From contig DASXZW010000117.1 of the NCBI GenBank assembly GCA_036501665.1, forward strand, positions 77,132 to 141,131: a stretch of DNA of 64,000 nt, written 5' to 3'. Position numbers and translations under genes: made by a program. This DNA comes from DATAUD01 sp036501665 (GTDB lineage: Bacteria > Verrucomicrobiota > Verrucomicrobiia > Limisphaerales > Palsa-1400). Shown piece after piece: positions 49,266 to 58,051 of this stretch (position 1 is its first letter; the number at the start of each line of letters is the position of its first letter). A model generated the notes under the pieces. That model made no database searches and was not told the origin of the DNA. It saw only the letters and a list, made by a program, of their open reading frames with translations.

Positions 49266-50045
49266 ATGGACCCTTTGATTCACGCCGCCGCAACACTCAT
49301 CGCATGGCTTGTCCCCGTGGTGGTCGTCCTCGCTTTCCTGATCCCCAGCGCCGTGCGCGTCCTTCGCGAATACGAGCGTGCTGTCGTCTTTCGCCTCGGC
49401 AAACTGATTGGCGCCAAAGGGCCGGGCGTTGTTTTCCTGATTCCAATCGCCGACCGCATGGTTCGCATGGATTTGCGCGTCATCACCATCAGCGTCGCCC
49501 GTCAGGAAATCATGACCCGCGACAATGTTCCGGTAACGGTCGACGCCGTCATTTATTTTCGCATCGTGGAACCGGAAACGGCGGTGATCAAAGTGGAGAA
49601 TTATCTGCAAGCATCGACGCTGATCGCGCAGACCACTTTGCGCAGCGTTTTGGGCCAGTGTGAGTTGGATGAGCTGCTGTCTCAACGCGAAAAGATCAAT
49701 CTAAAGCTCCAGGAAATTATCGACAAACACACCGCGCCGTGGGGAGTTAAAGTTACCGCTGTCGAAGTCCGCGACGTCGTCCTGCCCGACACGATGAAGC
49801 GCGCAATGGCCCGCCAGGCCGAAACCGAACGCGAACGCCGCGCAAAGATCATTGCCGCCGAAGGCGAATTTCAAGCCGCCGAAAAACTGGTGCAAGCTGC
49901 CACAATGATCGCAGCCCAGCCAATCGCTCTCCAACTGCGCTATTTGCAAACCATTGCCGAAATCGCCGGCGACCGCAACACCGCCACCATCATCCCGCTG
50001 CCGATGGAATTGCTTTCACCGTTTTTGAAAAAGCCCTCTGCATGA
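49266..50045 (+). CDS. SPFH/Band-7 slipin (stomatin-like protein)
   Basis: 259 residues: one N-terminal membrane helix (about 8-28), then the SPFH domain (LREYERAVVFRLGKLIGAKGP, VPVTVDAVIYFRI) and a coiled-coil region with QAETERERRAKIIAAEGEFQ near 183-202. Slipins organise membrane microdomains and are clipped by NfeD-type proteases such as the one encoded just upstream. Confidence 0.95.
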   Translation: MDPLIHAAATLIAWLVPVVVVLAFLIPSAVRVLREYERAVVFRLGKLIGAKGPGVVFLIPIADRMVRMDLRVITISVARQEIMTRDNVPVTVDAVIYFRIVEPETAVIKVENYLQASTLIAQTTLRSVLGQCELDELLSQREKINLKLQEIIDKHTAPWGVKVTAVEVRDVVLPDTMKRAMARQAETERERRAKIIAAEGEFQAAEKLVQAATMIAAQPIALQLRYLQTIAEIAGDRNTATIIPLPMELLSPFLKKPSA

Positions 50046-50115
50046 GGCCCTTGGATACTGCGCCAAAATTAGTTCAGCATATTGAAAACCAACTCTCATA
50101 ACTTGTATTTGACTG

Positions 50116-50166
50116 GTAGGGACGGCTCGCCGAGCCGTCCGCAGACGCCTCGGCGAGGCGTCTCTA
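50116..50166. repeat. Double palindrome
   Basis: Two neighbouring perfect palindromes, GACGGCTCGCCGAGCCGTC and AGACGCCTCGGCGAGGCGTC, in the gap between slipin and the cation efflux gene. Same style as the cluster at 9410-9575. Confidence 0.6.
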
Positions 50167-50201
50167 CCTTGAATTTTCCTCCAGCACTGCTCTAATGCGT
50201 T

Positions 50202-51122
50202 GTGGCGAGTAACAGGCTAGAGCGCAGTCTCAAGGCAACCTTCGTAGGAATGGGCGTCAACGCCGTGTTGACCGCTTCCAAATTCGCGGCGGGAATTCTC
50301 GGCCACTCCCACGCGCTGACTGCCGACGCTGTCGAGTCCACTGCGGATATTTTAAGTTCCATCATTGTTTGGCGCGGCCTTGTCGTTGCCGCGGAGCCGC
50401 CGGACCCCGAACATCCTTACGGCCACGGGAAAGCCGAGCCGCTCGCCGCTGCCTCTGTCGCCATCATGCTCCTCATGGCCGCCACCGGCATCATCATCAA
50501 ATCCGCCGGCGAACTGACCCAGCCACGCGAACGCCCGCGCAGCTTCACGCTCGCGGTTTTGTTGGTCGTATTTGCAGTCAAGAGTATTTTATCGAAATAC
50601 GTGGAGCGCGAAGCCGAATCCGCCGAGAGCATCGCCGTCCATACCGATGCCGGGCATCACCGCGCCGACGCCATCACTTCGCTCGCAGCCGCCATTGGCA
50701 TCACCTTTTCACTTCTTGGCGGCCCGAGCTTTTATTTTGCCGACGACGCTGCGGCGATCATCGCGGGCCTCATCATCGTCTGGAACGCCTGGCAATTGCT
50801 TCGGCCCGCGCTGAACGAACTGATGGATGCCTCTCCGAACGCCGCATTGATTGTCAAGGTGAAATCAATCGCCGCCAAAGTCTCGGGCGTCAACGCCGTC
50901 GAGAAGTGCATCATTCGCAAGGCCGGTTTTGAATACTTCGTGGATATGCACATTGAAGTCGATCCGCAATTGACCGTGCAGGAGGCCCACGTCATCGCCC
51001 ACAATGTGAAGGACCGTGTGCGCGAAGCCATGCCCAGCGTTCGCGATGTCCTGGTACACATCGAACCTTCCAGGGAAAGCGTCGCCCCGGAAAAATCTTC
51101 CGGCCCAACGTCCAAGCCATGA
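50202..51122 (+). CDS. Cation diffusion facilitator (CDF) efflux protein
   Basis: 306 residues (GTG start). Six helices are predicted; the transport-site motifs SHALTADAVESTAD and DAGHHRADAITS are visible, with His and Asp residues as in zinc- and iron-exporting CDF proteins, and a cytoplasmic C-terminal domain with VDMHIEVDPQLTVQEAH near 245-262. It likely exports zinc, iron or manganese by proton antiport. No regulator is visible nearby. Confidence 0.94.
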   Translation: MASNRLERSLKATFVGMGVNAVLTASKFAAGILGHSHALTADAVESTADILSSIIVWRGLVVAAEPPDPEHPYGHGKAEPLAAASVAIMLLMAATGIIIKSAGELTQPRERPRSFTLAVLLVVFAVKSILSKYVEREAESAESIAVHTDAGHHRADAITSLAAAIGITFSLLGGPSFYFADDAAAIIAGLIIVWNAWQLLRPALNELMDASPNAALIVKVKSIAAKVSGVNAVEKCIIRKAGFEYFVDMHIEVDPQLTVQEAHVIAHNVKDRVREAMPSVRDVLVHIEPSRESVAPEKSSGPTSKP

Positions 51123-51180
51123 CCGCCGCTCGTCTTGACACAGACACACTTCACAAGGCGAAGCACCGCAATATCCCTGA

Positions 51181-51229
51181 TTTCTCCCTCTCTTCCACGC
51201 AAGTGGAGGAGAGGGCAGGGGAGAGGAGG
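51181..51229. repeat. Purine/pyrimidine palindromic repeat, copy 1 (before recQ)
   Basis: TTTCTCCCTCTCTTCCAC then GTGGAGGAGAGGGC. A near-identical copy is at 53128-53174. Both form a strong hairpin (CTCC...CAC/GTG...GGAG). Confidence 0.75.
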
Positions 51230-51240
51230 CTTCTTCTCTA

Positions 51241-53085
51241 ATGACCGCCGCCGAGACTTCCTGGCTTGAAACGCTAAAGCGTTACTTCGGCTTCACTTCG
51301 TTCCGCCCGCTGCAATTGGAAATTATCCGTGACACGATGGCGCGAAACGACGTCTTTGCGCTGCTTCCAACCGGCGGCGGAAAATCCCTCTGCTTTCAAT
51401 TGCCCGCGCTGCTTCGCCCCGGCTTGACAGTCGTGGTTTCCCCGTTGATCGCGTTGATGAAGGACCAGGTGGACGCGATGCAGGCTGCCGGCGTCGCCGC
51501 GACGCTTCTGAATTCCACCGTGCCCGCCGAGGAATCCCGCCGCCGCCTTGCCGGGTTGCATCGCGGAGAATTTTCGCTGCTCTACGTTGCGCCCGAGCGT
51601 CTAATGCTTCCCGGGTTTTTGGATGATTTGCGAAGATGGAACGTGACTTTGATTGCCGTGGACGAAGCGCATTGCATCAGCGAATGGGGTCATGATTTTC
51701 GACCGGAATACCGTCAGCTTTCACGGTTGCGCTCCACCTTTCCCGGTGTGCCGGTGATGGCCCTCACTGCGACCGCCACAACGCGTGTTCGCGGGGACAT
51801 TATCAAATTGTTGGATTTGCGAGAACCGCGTTGTTACGTCGCCAGTTTCAATCGCCCGAATCTCACCTATCGCATCATCGCAAAAAACAAACCCGCCGCG
51901 CAAACGCTCGAATTCTTGCGCGGGTCCAAACGCGATAGCGGCATCATTTATTGCCAAAGCCGCAACGGCGCAGAACGCCTCGCGAGCCATCTCGATGAAA
52001 AAGGAATTCGCGCGCGGCCATATCACGCCGGATTGACCCCGCAGCAGCGCAACGAAAACCAGGAATTGTTCCTGCGCGACGAGGTTCGGGTCATTTGCGC
52101 GACCATTGCTTTCGGCATGGGTATCAACAAACCCAACGTCCGCTTTGTCATTCATTACGATTTGCCGAAGAGCATCGAAGGTTATTACCAGGAAACCGGA
52201 CGCGCGGGCCGCGACGGTTTGCCCGCCGAGTGCATTTTGCTTTTCAGCGCCGGCGACACTGTCAAGCAAAGCCGTTTTATTGACGAAAAACCGCCCGAAG
52301 AACAGGAAATCGCGCGCGAGCAACTTCGCCAGATTGTCCATTACGCCGAGACTTCCGGGTGCCGCCGCATGGAATTGCTCCGTTACTTCGGCGAGACGTT
52401 CGAGGGCGTGGGTTGCGGCGGTTGCGATAATTGTCTTACTCCCCGCGCGACATTCGACGGCACCATCGCCGCGCAGAAATTGCTTTCGTGCGTGTTTCGA
52501 ATTCGGCAAGGGTCGGCTTTCGGGGCAGGATTGAATCACGTCGTCGATGTTCTTATGGGGGCGGACACAGACAACATCCGCCGACGGAGTCACGATAAAC
52601 TTTCGACCTACGGTATTGGTGGAGAGCATAACCGTCTTGAATGGCAGTCAATCGGTAGGGAACTGACTCGCATCGGTTACTTGCGGCAATCGCCGGATAA
52701 ATACAGCACGCTCGAACTGACGGACGAGGGGCTTGCCGTGCTTCGCGCGCGCAAACCGATAGTCTTGACTCAACCGATGGCCGCTCCCGCCGAGAAGGAA
52801 CGGTTGCCGCGCTCTGGAGAAATTACCTGCGACGAGGAACTTTTCGACCGCCTTCGCCAACTCCGCAAACGTCTCGCCGACGAACGTAGCGTCCCGGCAT
52901 ACATTGTTTTTTCAGATGTCACCTTGCGTCAGATGGCCCGGCATTATCCCGTCAACGGCGAGCAATTGGCCCGCATCAACGGCGTCGGAGAAAAGAAGCT
53001 GAAGGAATTCGGCGATATTTTTCTGGCAGAGATCGCCGAGCATTTGCGAGCTAATCCCCGCCAAATCTTCGCGGACGCATTTTGA
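51241..53085 (+). CDS. recQ: ATP-dependent DNA helicase RecQ
   Basis: 614 residues. Walker A TGGGKS (44-49), the DEAH box at 141-144, and the aromatic-rich loop region GHDFRPEY are present; the RecQ zinc-binding region has CRRMELLRYFGE then CGGCDNC near 405-420. A winged-helix RQC domain and an HRDC-like C terminus (ADERSVPAYIVFSDVTLRQM onwards) follow. RecQ unwinds recombination and replication intermediates. Palindromic repeats of the same family lie on both sides. Confidence 0.97.
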   Translation: MTAAETSWLETLKRYFGFTSFRPLQLEIIRDTMARNDVFALLPTGGGKSLCFQLPALLRPGLTVVVSPLIALMKDQVDAMQAAGVAATLLNSTVPAEESRRRLAGLHRGEFSLLYVAPERLMLPGFLDDLRRWNVTLIAVDEAHCISEWGHDFRPEYRQLSRLRSTFPGVPVMALTATATTRVRGDIIKLLDLREPRCYVASFNRPNLTYRIIAKNKPAAQTLEFLRGSKRDSGIIYCQSRNGAERLASHLDEKGIRARPYHAGLTPQQRNENQELFLRDEVRVICATIAFGMGINKPNVRFVIHYDLPKSIEGYYQETGRAGRDGLPAECILLFSAGDTVKQSRFIDEKPPEEQEIAREQLRQIVHYAETSGCRRMELLRYFGETFEGVGCGGCDNCLTPRATFDGTIAAQKLLSCVFRIRQGSAFGAGLNHVVDVLMGADTDNIRRRSHDKLSTYGIGGEHNRLEWQSIGRELTRIGYLRQSPDKYSTLELTDEGLAVLRARKPIVLTQPMAAPAEKERLPRSGEITCDEELFDRLRQLRKRLADERSVPAYIVFSDVTLRQMARHYPVNGEQLARINGVGEKKLKEFGDIFLAEIAEHLRANPRQIFADAF

Positions 53086-53127
53086 CATTGTTATCTCAAA
53101 GGCAGCACAAAACCTGCGACGCCGTAG

Positions 53128-53174
53128 TTTCTCCTTCTCCTCCACATGTGGAGGAGAAGGCCGGGAAGAGGAGG
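53128..53174. repeat. Purine/pyrimidine palindromic repeat, copy 2 (after recQ)
   Basis: TTTCTCCTTCTCCTCCAC then GTGGAGGAGAAGGC; same element as at 51181-51229, in the same orientation. Confidence 0.75.
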
Positions 53175-53286
53175 TTCCCTCTCTAGTTGGAGAAATAAGA
53201 GCAGCGTCAACATGCTTTTGATCCTTCGCGAAATTTTTTCGCGTCCTTGAAGAAAAGCGTATTATCGGCAATCTTGGGTTGTGGGA

Positions 53287-53721
53287 ATGATACGCGCCAT
53301 TTCGCACGTCCTTGCGGCGGTTTTCAACAACCCGTCGGATTTTAACCGGCGCTGGAACCAGAACGATTCACCGCCCAGCGGCGACGGTTGGCCAGCGCGT
53401 TGGGAAGGACAATGGATCAGCGCGACCAACGGCCATCACGGCGCGCTCCGATGTTTGTTGACGCAGAACACCGCAACGGATTTCTCCGCGACATTCTACG
53501 CCGTCTATTGCCACTCGCTGCGGGTTTCCTACACAGTCCCCCTGCGCGGAAAAAAGCAGGACGCCCAACTCATGCTGGAGGGAGACTATGATCTTGGGAA
53601 GCTCGCGGGTGGAAATTATCACTACTCCGGCCACGCAACGATTGACGAATTCCGCTGCACCTACGAATGCAAATACGACCGCGGCACATTCGAACTATTC
53701 CCTGTCAAATCTATAAAATAA
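53287..53721 (+). CDS. Hypothetical protein
   Basis: 144 residues from ATG 53287 (GTG at 53281 adds 2). I do not recognise it. It contains a Trp-rich segment (GWPARWEGQWISATNGHHGA) and repeated beta-strand-like parts (DAQLMLEGDYDLGKLAGGNY), suggesting a small beta-barrel-like fold, without a signal peptide. Codon use looks ordinary. Confidence 0.6.
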   Translation: MIRAISHVLAAVFNNPSDFNRRWNQNDSPPSGDGWPARWEGQWISATNGHHGALRCLLTQNTATDFSATFYAVYCHSLRVSYTVPLRGKKQDAQLMLEGDYDLGKLAGGNYHYSGHATIDEFRCTYECKYDRGTFELFPVKSIK

Positions 53722-53734
53722 ACGCCGTCCGCGT

Positions 53735-54427
53735 TCACTTCCGCCGATAAACCAAAAACAAATCCGCCTTCACTCGTTTCATCGAAACCAATTTCAGCGC
53801 CGCCGCATCAACAAGCCGTTCAACGCCTTCCCCGTCCGCAATAGTGGGAGCCGAGCGCCCGCCAAAAATCACCGGTGCAATCGTCAAATGAAGCTCATCC
53901 ACAAGCCCGCTGCGAAACAACGCCGCATTAACCTCGCCACCGCCTTCGCAAAGCAAGCGCTTCACTTTCCATTTGGAACGCAGCCAGCGCAACGCGTTGT
54001 CAAAATCAATTTGTTTTTCGCCAACGACTTTTACCTCGTCAGCCAGCCCCCGCAAGCTTCGCAAATTCCGCACTGACGCCAGCCCGCTTGTCAAAATAAT
54101 AATCGGCGAAAACCGGTGCTTGAAGATTTCCGCTTCTGGATCAATGGTCCCGCGCCCGGTGACAATGATCCGCAAATTGTATTCCGAAAGCCCGCGTTTA
54201 ATTCGCTGGCGACGAAACCGCGCCGGCCCTGGCCCGAGGTTGACCTTGTCCGAATCCACCGTCCGCGCGCCGGACATGACGGCGTCCGCCGTGGCGCGAA
54301 GTTCGAGGAGATGTTCATGATCGCGAGGCCCGGCGAACGGCTCAAATTTCCGGCTGACCGGCGCGATTTTTCCATCGGCCGTCATCACCATATTGACAAA
54401 GACGAATGGCAGCGGCCCGCGTTTCAT
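53735..54427 (-). CDS. RibD-C/dihydrofolate-reductase-like reductase
   Basis: 230 residues from ATG 54427. The opening VNMVMTADGKIAP, the segment GARTVDSDKVNL and RLLCEGGGEVNAALFRSGLVDELHLTIAP with the GG-E motif are the RibD C-terminal signature: NADPH-dependent reduction of a pyrimidine-type substrate in riboflavin or related biosynthesis. It lacks the deaminase half. Its start overlaps the stop of the LarA-like gene, so the two are co-transcribed. Confidence 0.88.
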   Translation of the reverse strand: MKRGPLPFVFVNMVMTADGKIAPVSRKFEPFAGPRDHEHLLELRATADAVMSGARTVDSDKVNLGPGPARFRRQRIKRGLSEYNLRIIVTGRGTIDPEAEIFKHRFSPIIILTSGLASVRNLRSLRGLADEVKVVGEKQIDFDNALRWLRSKWKVKRLLCEGGGEVNAALFRSGLVDELHLTIAPVIFGGRSAPTIADGEGVERLVDAAALKLVSMKRVKADLFLVYRRK

Positions 54428-55746
54428 CACGCCGCAACGCCCGTCGCCGCATCAACGCCGCCCGCCCACGCCGGAGGATTCTTCAACTGGAACAACATCT
54501 CACCCGCCTTCGGGACAAGAAGAATTCCGGCGTCCTCGCGATTCGCAAAATCTTCCGGCCGAATGCTCCTGAAATCCCGGTAACCCAGGTTAATCTTCCG
54601 GCAAATTTCCTCGGGAATCGACGTCGCCAAAACCACTCGCGCGCGCGGCGTCTCAACCCCATTTTCGTAAGCGCCAATCCCATGCACATGCGTGCTGTGC
54701 GCCAAAACGCCCCACGGATAATTTTTGAAGCGATCCCACTGTTTCAGAAAATAATCGCGACAATGATAGCCGACCTCCATGATCGTTCCGCCGTGAGTCA
54801 ACGATAATTCACTGATGTGCGGCGCGTAAATGATCAATTCCCCGCCGTCCGCGAGCACCGGTTCCAGTTTATACATGCACTTGCCGCCCGTCCAAAGCTC
54901 GTCATACATCGGCGGCGCGCACGACAAAATCGTCTTGAACGGCCGCGTTTTATAAGTGACATGCAATTTCCGCGACAACTCGCTCGCCGCGTCCCAGGCC
55001 GCTTCGGGCGTTCCCGCAAAAAGCCCGGCCAGCCCGTGCCCCTCAACGACCAGGCAAAAGCAAAGTTTCGGCATGGCGACCATCGCCCCGGCCCGATCCA
55101 CAACGCGCCGCACCGGCGTCCATTTGTTGCCGATGATCATCGGATTCGTCACGACCGCCCCAAGCCAATGGAAAAAATTCAAAATGCGCGGCCCGCCAAC
55201 GCCGGGAAAAAGGTATTTGTTGCCGCCCGAAAACCCGACGACCTCATGCGGAAACACCGGCCCGACGATGATGAGTTGGTCGTATTGAAAAACGAGCCGG
55301 TTGATTTCCACCGGCACATCCATCGCGAACAAACCGCCGGTCAACTCGCTGATGTCCTTCGCGGGAATCACGCCGATTTCCAGCAACGCCGCCGGATTGT
55401 TCCACGAATGATTGTGAAACGCGACCTTGCCATAGACGCGCCGCCGCTCCTCCATCGAAATTTCCAGCCGCCCGCAAATCGCCTCCTCGCTCATCGGCTG
55501 ATGCGTCCCCAGCGCAATCAGCACATCCAGTTTGTCCGTGACATCACCTACCTGCGCGAACAACGCCTTGAAAACCAACCCAATCGGCGCAGTCCGCGTC
55601 CCATCCGGCACAATCACCAGCACCTTTTTCCCGCGAAAATCTTCCTTCTGGCAAGCCTGCGCGACGGCGTTCGCGGCTTCGCGGTTGGAAACTACGCCGC
55701 TTGAGGGCTGGCACTTGGCTGCCAAAACTTTGGGTTCAATTGCCAT
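54427..55746 (-). CDS. larA: Lactate racemase-like (LarA/DUF2088) protein
   Basis: 439 residues from ATG 55746 (MAIEPKVLAAKCQ); the upstream in-frame part to 55926 has no support. The N-terminal half contains VLVIVPDGTRTAP and IALGTHQPMSEE, and a HNHSW segment; the C-terminal half has CAPPMYDELWTGGKCMYKLE. LarA-type enzymes use a nickel-pincer nucleotide to racemise alpha-hydroxy acids; several homologues act on other substrates. larB/C/E for cofactor synthesis are not present in the window. Confidence 0.8.
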   Translation of the reverse strand: MAIEPKVLAAKCQPSSGVVSNREAANAVAQACQKEDFRGKKVLVIVPDGTRTAPIGLVFKALFAQVGDVTDKLDVLIALGTHQPMSEEAICGRLEISMEERRRVYGKVAFHNHSWNNPAALLEIGVIPAKDISELTGGLFAMDVPVEINRLVFQYDQLIIVGPVFPHEVVGFSGGNKYLFPGVGGPRILNFFHWLGAVVTNPMIIGNKWTPVRRVVDRAGAMVAMPKLCFCLVVEGHGLAGLFAGTPEAAWDAASELSRKLHVTYKTRPFKTILSCAPPMYDELWTGGKCMYKLEPVLADGGELIIYAPHISELSLTHGGTIMEVGYHCRDYFLKQWDRFKNYPWGVLAHSTHVHGIGAYENGVETPRARVVLATSIPEEICRKINLGYRDFRSIRPEDFANREDAGILLVPKAGEMLFQLKNPPAWAGGVDAATGVAA

Positions 55747-55817
55747 CTTAATTCCGTTGGGGAGCAGCCTTTGACCAGAATTCGTTCTCGGCCTTGAAAA
55801 ACTCACCAAATTGATTT

Positions 55818-56771
55818 CTAGTGGGCGGTTGCAAGCACATTTAGCTTTGGTTCCAACTTCTTTTTTCCGGCAGTACAGGCTCCTGTATGTCTCTTCACGA
55901 CTGCATTCTTTAATGCTTTTTTCCACTGACCTTTGAACTTCACTCGATGTAGCACCAGTGGTTTTCGTTTTTTGTCAAAGCCTGTTGTCTGATGGATGGC
56001 TTGCACTCGCGCGGCCTTCCGCGCGGATTCTGCCATTTCGTCATCGCTACAACGAAAACGCATGGCCTTCTGTGCCAGCCGAAATTCAGCCATTCTCATT
56101 CCACTCCGATCTCCTTCTAGCATCGACTCGATAATAACAGGCAACGACGAGCTTATATGCTTGGCGATGCCTTGGTAATCTTGGACCGCGCCAGCAGACA
56201 TGGGCTGATGCTGACACCATGAGTCTAATTCGCTAATGTGGATTTCGGCAATTCGAGCAGAGAATTTAGAAATTATCTGAGACAGAAGCGTGAGAGTTGT
56301 ATCCATCTGGCGCGCATGCGCAATATCCAAACATAACTTGGCTTCTGGTAGGAATTTAAAGATGTGGTCGAGTTCGTCCACGGTTCTACCGACGGCTTTG
56401 CGGCGATCCATGTTTTCGATTAGTAAGTGTGAGCCAAATGGCTTCCACAAAGAGTAAGTTCTGATGACATCAGGATGTACGATTAAGTTCCAACCACGAG
56501 CAGCCACTATTCGCAGTAATTCAACAACGTGCCTTTCCGCTTCCTTTGGAAAAGAACTGGGGGCATGGAAAGAGACATAACTAAACTGAGCAATTGGAAG
56601 CGAATTCAGAGAGTCAATGAGTGGCTCTAATTCTTCAATCCTGAGAGCTGAAAGCTCCATACTTTGCACATTATTGTGCTGGAGCCACTCAATAGCGTTT
56701 CTGAAGTCTCCCCTTTCAAGGGCTCCGGTTGAGAAACCGAGTCTTTCTCTCTTTTGTTTAGAATCCGACAT
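55818..56771 (-). CDS. TIM-barrel protein, sugar phosphate isomerase/endonuclease IV-like
   Basis: 317 residues. Strand-end residues SYVSFHAPSS, LIVHPD, LLIENMD, LCLDIAHARQMD, IAEIHISELD and VIIESML form the His/Glu/Asp metal-binding pattern of xylose-isomerase-like TIM barrels, a fold shared with endonuclease IV. The C-terminal 90 residues are unusually basic. Its start overlaps the end of the nucleotidyltransferase gene by 14 bases, so both are translated from one mRNA. Function unknown; base composition is more AT-rich than the neighbours. Confidence 0.7.
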   Translation of the reverse strand: MSDSKQKRERLGFSTGALERGDFRNAIEWLQHNNVQSMELSALRIEELEPLIDSLNSLPIAQFSYVSFHAPSSFPKEAERHVVELLRIVAARGWNLIVHPDVIRTYSLWKPFGSHLLIENMDRRKAVGRTVDELDHIFKFLPEAKLCLDIAHARQMDTTLTLLSQIISKFSARIAEIHISELDSWCQHQPMSAGAVQDYQGIAKHISSSLPVIIESMLEGDRSGMRMAEFRLAQKAMRFRCSDDEMAESARKAARVQAIHQTTGFDKKRKPLVLHRVKFKGQWKKALKNAVVKRHTGACTAGKKKLEPKLNVLATAH

Positions 56772-57888
56772 AATTAAGGCTTAACGTTGCGATAGGGTCC
56801 TGATCGGTATCACGATTAAAAAACAGCTCGCGTAACCCGCTTGCGAAGTTGGAACTACTCGTTCTTACTTTTTCAAAATAAAGATTTCCACTGGCTCCGC
56901 TATGATCAAGGTTTTCAAGCGAGTTTCGGGCAGCTTTGTTGTTTAGAAGAATCAACCAGTTGTTGTATGAGCCAAAAATCTTACTCGCGATTCTCGCTCG
57001 CCTGATCGGGTCTTCGACATATGTTTCGGTGAAGGCGGCCAGATATTCCAAAGGAGGTGTCCTCGCGAATTGAAGCGCGGATTCAATAAACGGTTGGACA
57101 CCATAATCCGTCCGAATGCCAAAAAGATCCTCGTGAGCTTTCTCAGGAGGATCGACCTCACAACTCAGGCAAAATGCCAAGCCAGCTGCATATAGAAGTT
57201 TTCGGCTAAACCGTATCTTTGCATTTCTAAGTGCCCATTTCTTGCCATCTTGCTGTCGATGCTTTGCAGCATAGTCAACACATATCGTTCGCCAATAACG
57301 CGTTAAATCGTTTAGTAAGAACCTGGGAACTCGGTGTTTTCCTTGGGTGCTAAAGTGAACGTCTTCCTCGAAATAGCGCTCCAGAATATTTGAAACGACA
57401 TTCCTCCAGACAGGAGAATTGTTTGCAGGCGACATGCTTAAAGGTCGTGATTCAAGGAGTAAGAGAAGTCGTATAGTGAGATTCAAATTGGAGTCTGCCA
57501 CGCCGCCAATCGAGTGGACTAGCTCATGGGAAAAGATCATCTTCCCAAAAGGGCCTGCTTCTCCTGGAGATTTTGACGTTTTCTTAATTGCTAAAGCCAA
57601 CCCCCGAGCTTGGGCGGTGTGTTGGGTGTTCACCACGCCATCAATTAGAAGAGCCCAATCGAAATCGCTGCCTTCGACCATTTCGTATCGTGCAAATGAG
57701 CCGAAAACGACCATTGCAGAATCTGAATCCAACAATCGTTTCCGCGAAACATTTGATAAAGCGCTGGCCAAGTCTCTCTCTGCTCTTTCCGTCTCTTTTG
57801 CAGCGATTTGAAACCCTTTCCAATTGCAGTCACAGAAGCGAGCCAACTTGGTGACTGTCGGAAATGGCGCTGGCGTGGACTTAATCAT
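56758..57888 (-). CDS. Nucleotidyltransferase-domain protein, first gene of a two-gene cassette
   Basis: 376 residues. A polymerase-beta-type nucleotidyltransferase motif VVFGSFARYEMVEGSDFDWA (near 60-80) with GS and D-x-D is followed by an extensive helical region. The family resembles DUF294-type and antitoxin/defence nucleotidyltransferases. No HEPN protein follows; instead the TIM-barrel protein does. The gene is AT-rich for this window and isolated from its neighbours, suggesting horizontal transfer. Specific function is unknown. Confidence 0.75.
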   Translation of the reverse strand: MIKSTPAPFPTVTKLARFCDCNWKGFQIAAKETERAERDLASALSNVSRKRLLDSDSAMVVFGSFARYEMVEGSDFDWALLIDGVVNTQHTAQARGLALAIKKTSKSPGEAGPFGKMIFSHELVHSIGGVADSNLNLTIRLLLLLESRPLSMSPANNSPVWRNVVSNILERYFEEDVHFSTQGKHRVPRFLLNDLTRYWRTICVDYAAKHRQQDGKKWALRNAKIRFSRKLLYAAGLAFCLSCEVDPPEKAHEDLFGIRTDYGVQPFIESALQFARTPPLEYLAAFTETYVEDPIRRARIASKIFGSYNNWLILLNNKAARNSLENLDHSGASGNLYFEKVRTSSSNFASGLRELFFNRDTDQDPIATLSLNYVGF

Positions 57889-58051
57889 TCAATAAACACA
57901 ATGAGTATTATTGTATCAGCATATTGGGGCAAGCTCTCTTTGCCAGAGGGTAAGGCACAAAAATTTCTCGTGTTTCTCTTTCCGTAAAGCTTCTCACATC
58001 CCCTCAAGAAAAACTGTTCAACCGTCCCTCCTTCGTGTTTAGTGGCCCCAC

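Noticed and set aside
53250..53275. GCCGATAA on the minus strand (possible sigma28 -10)
   Set aside because: There is no TAAA 15 bases upstream, and the site does not precede a flagellar or chemotaxis gene.
53714..53750. TAAA followed later by GCCGATAA on the plus strand
   Set aside because: The spacer is 20 bases instead of 15 and the box overlaps the coding end of the RibD-C-like gene.
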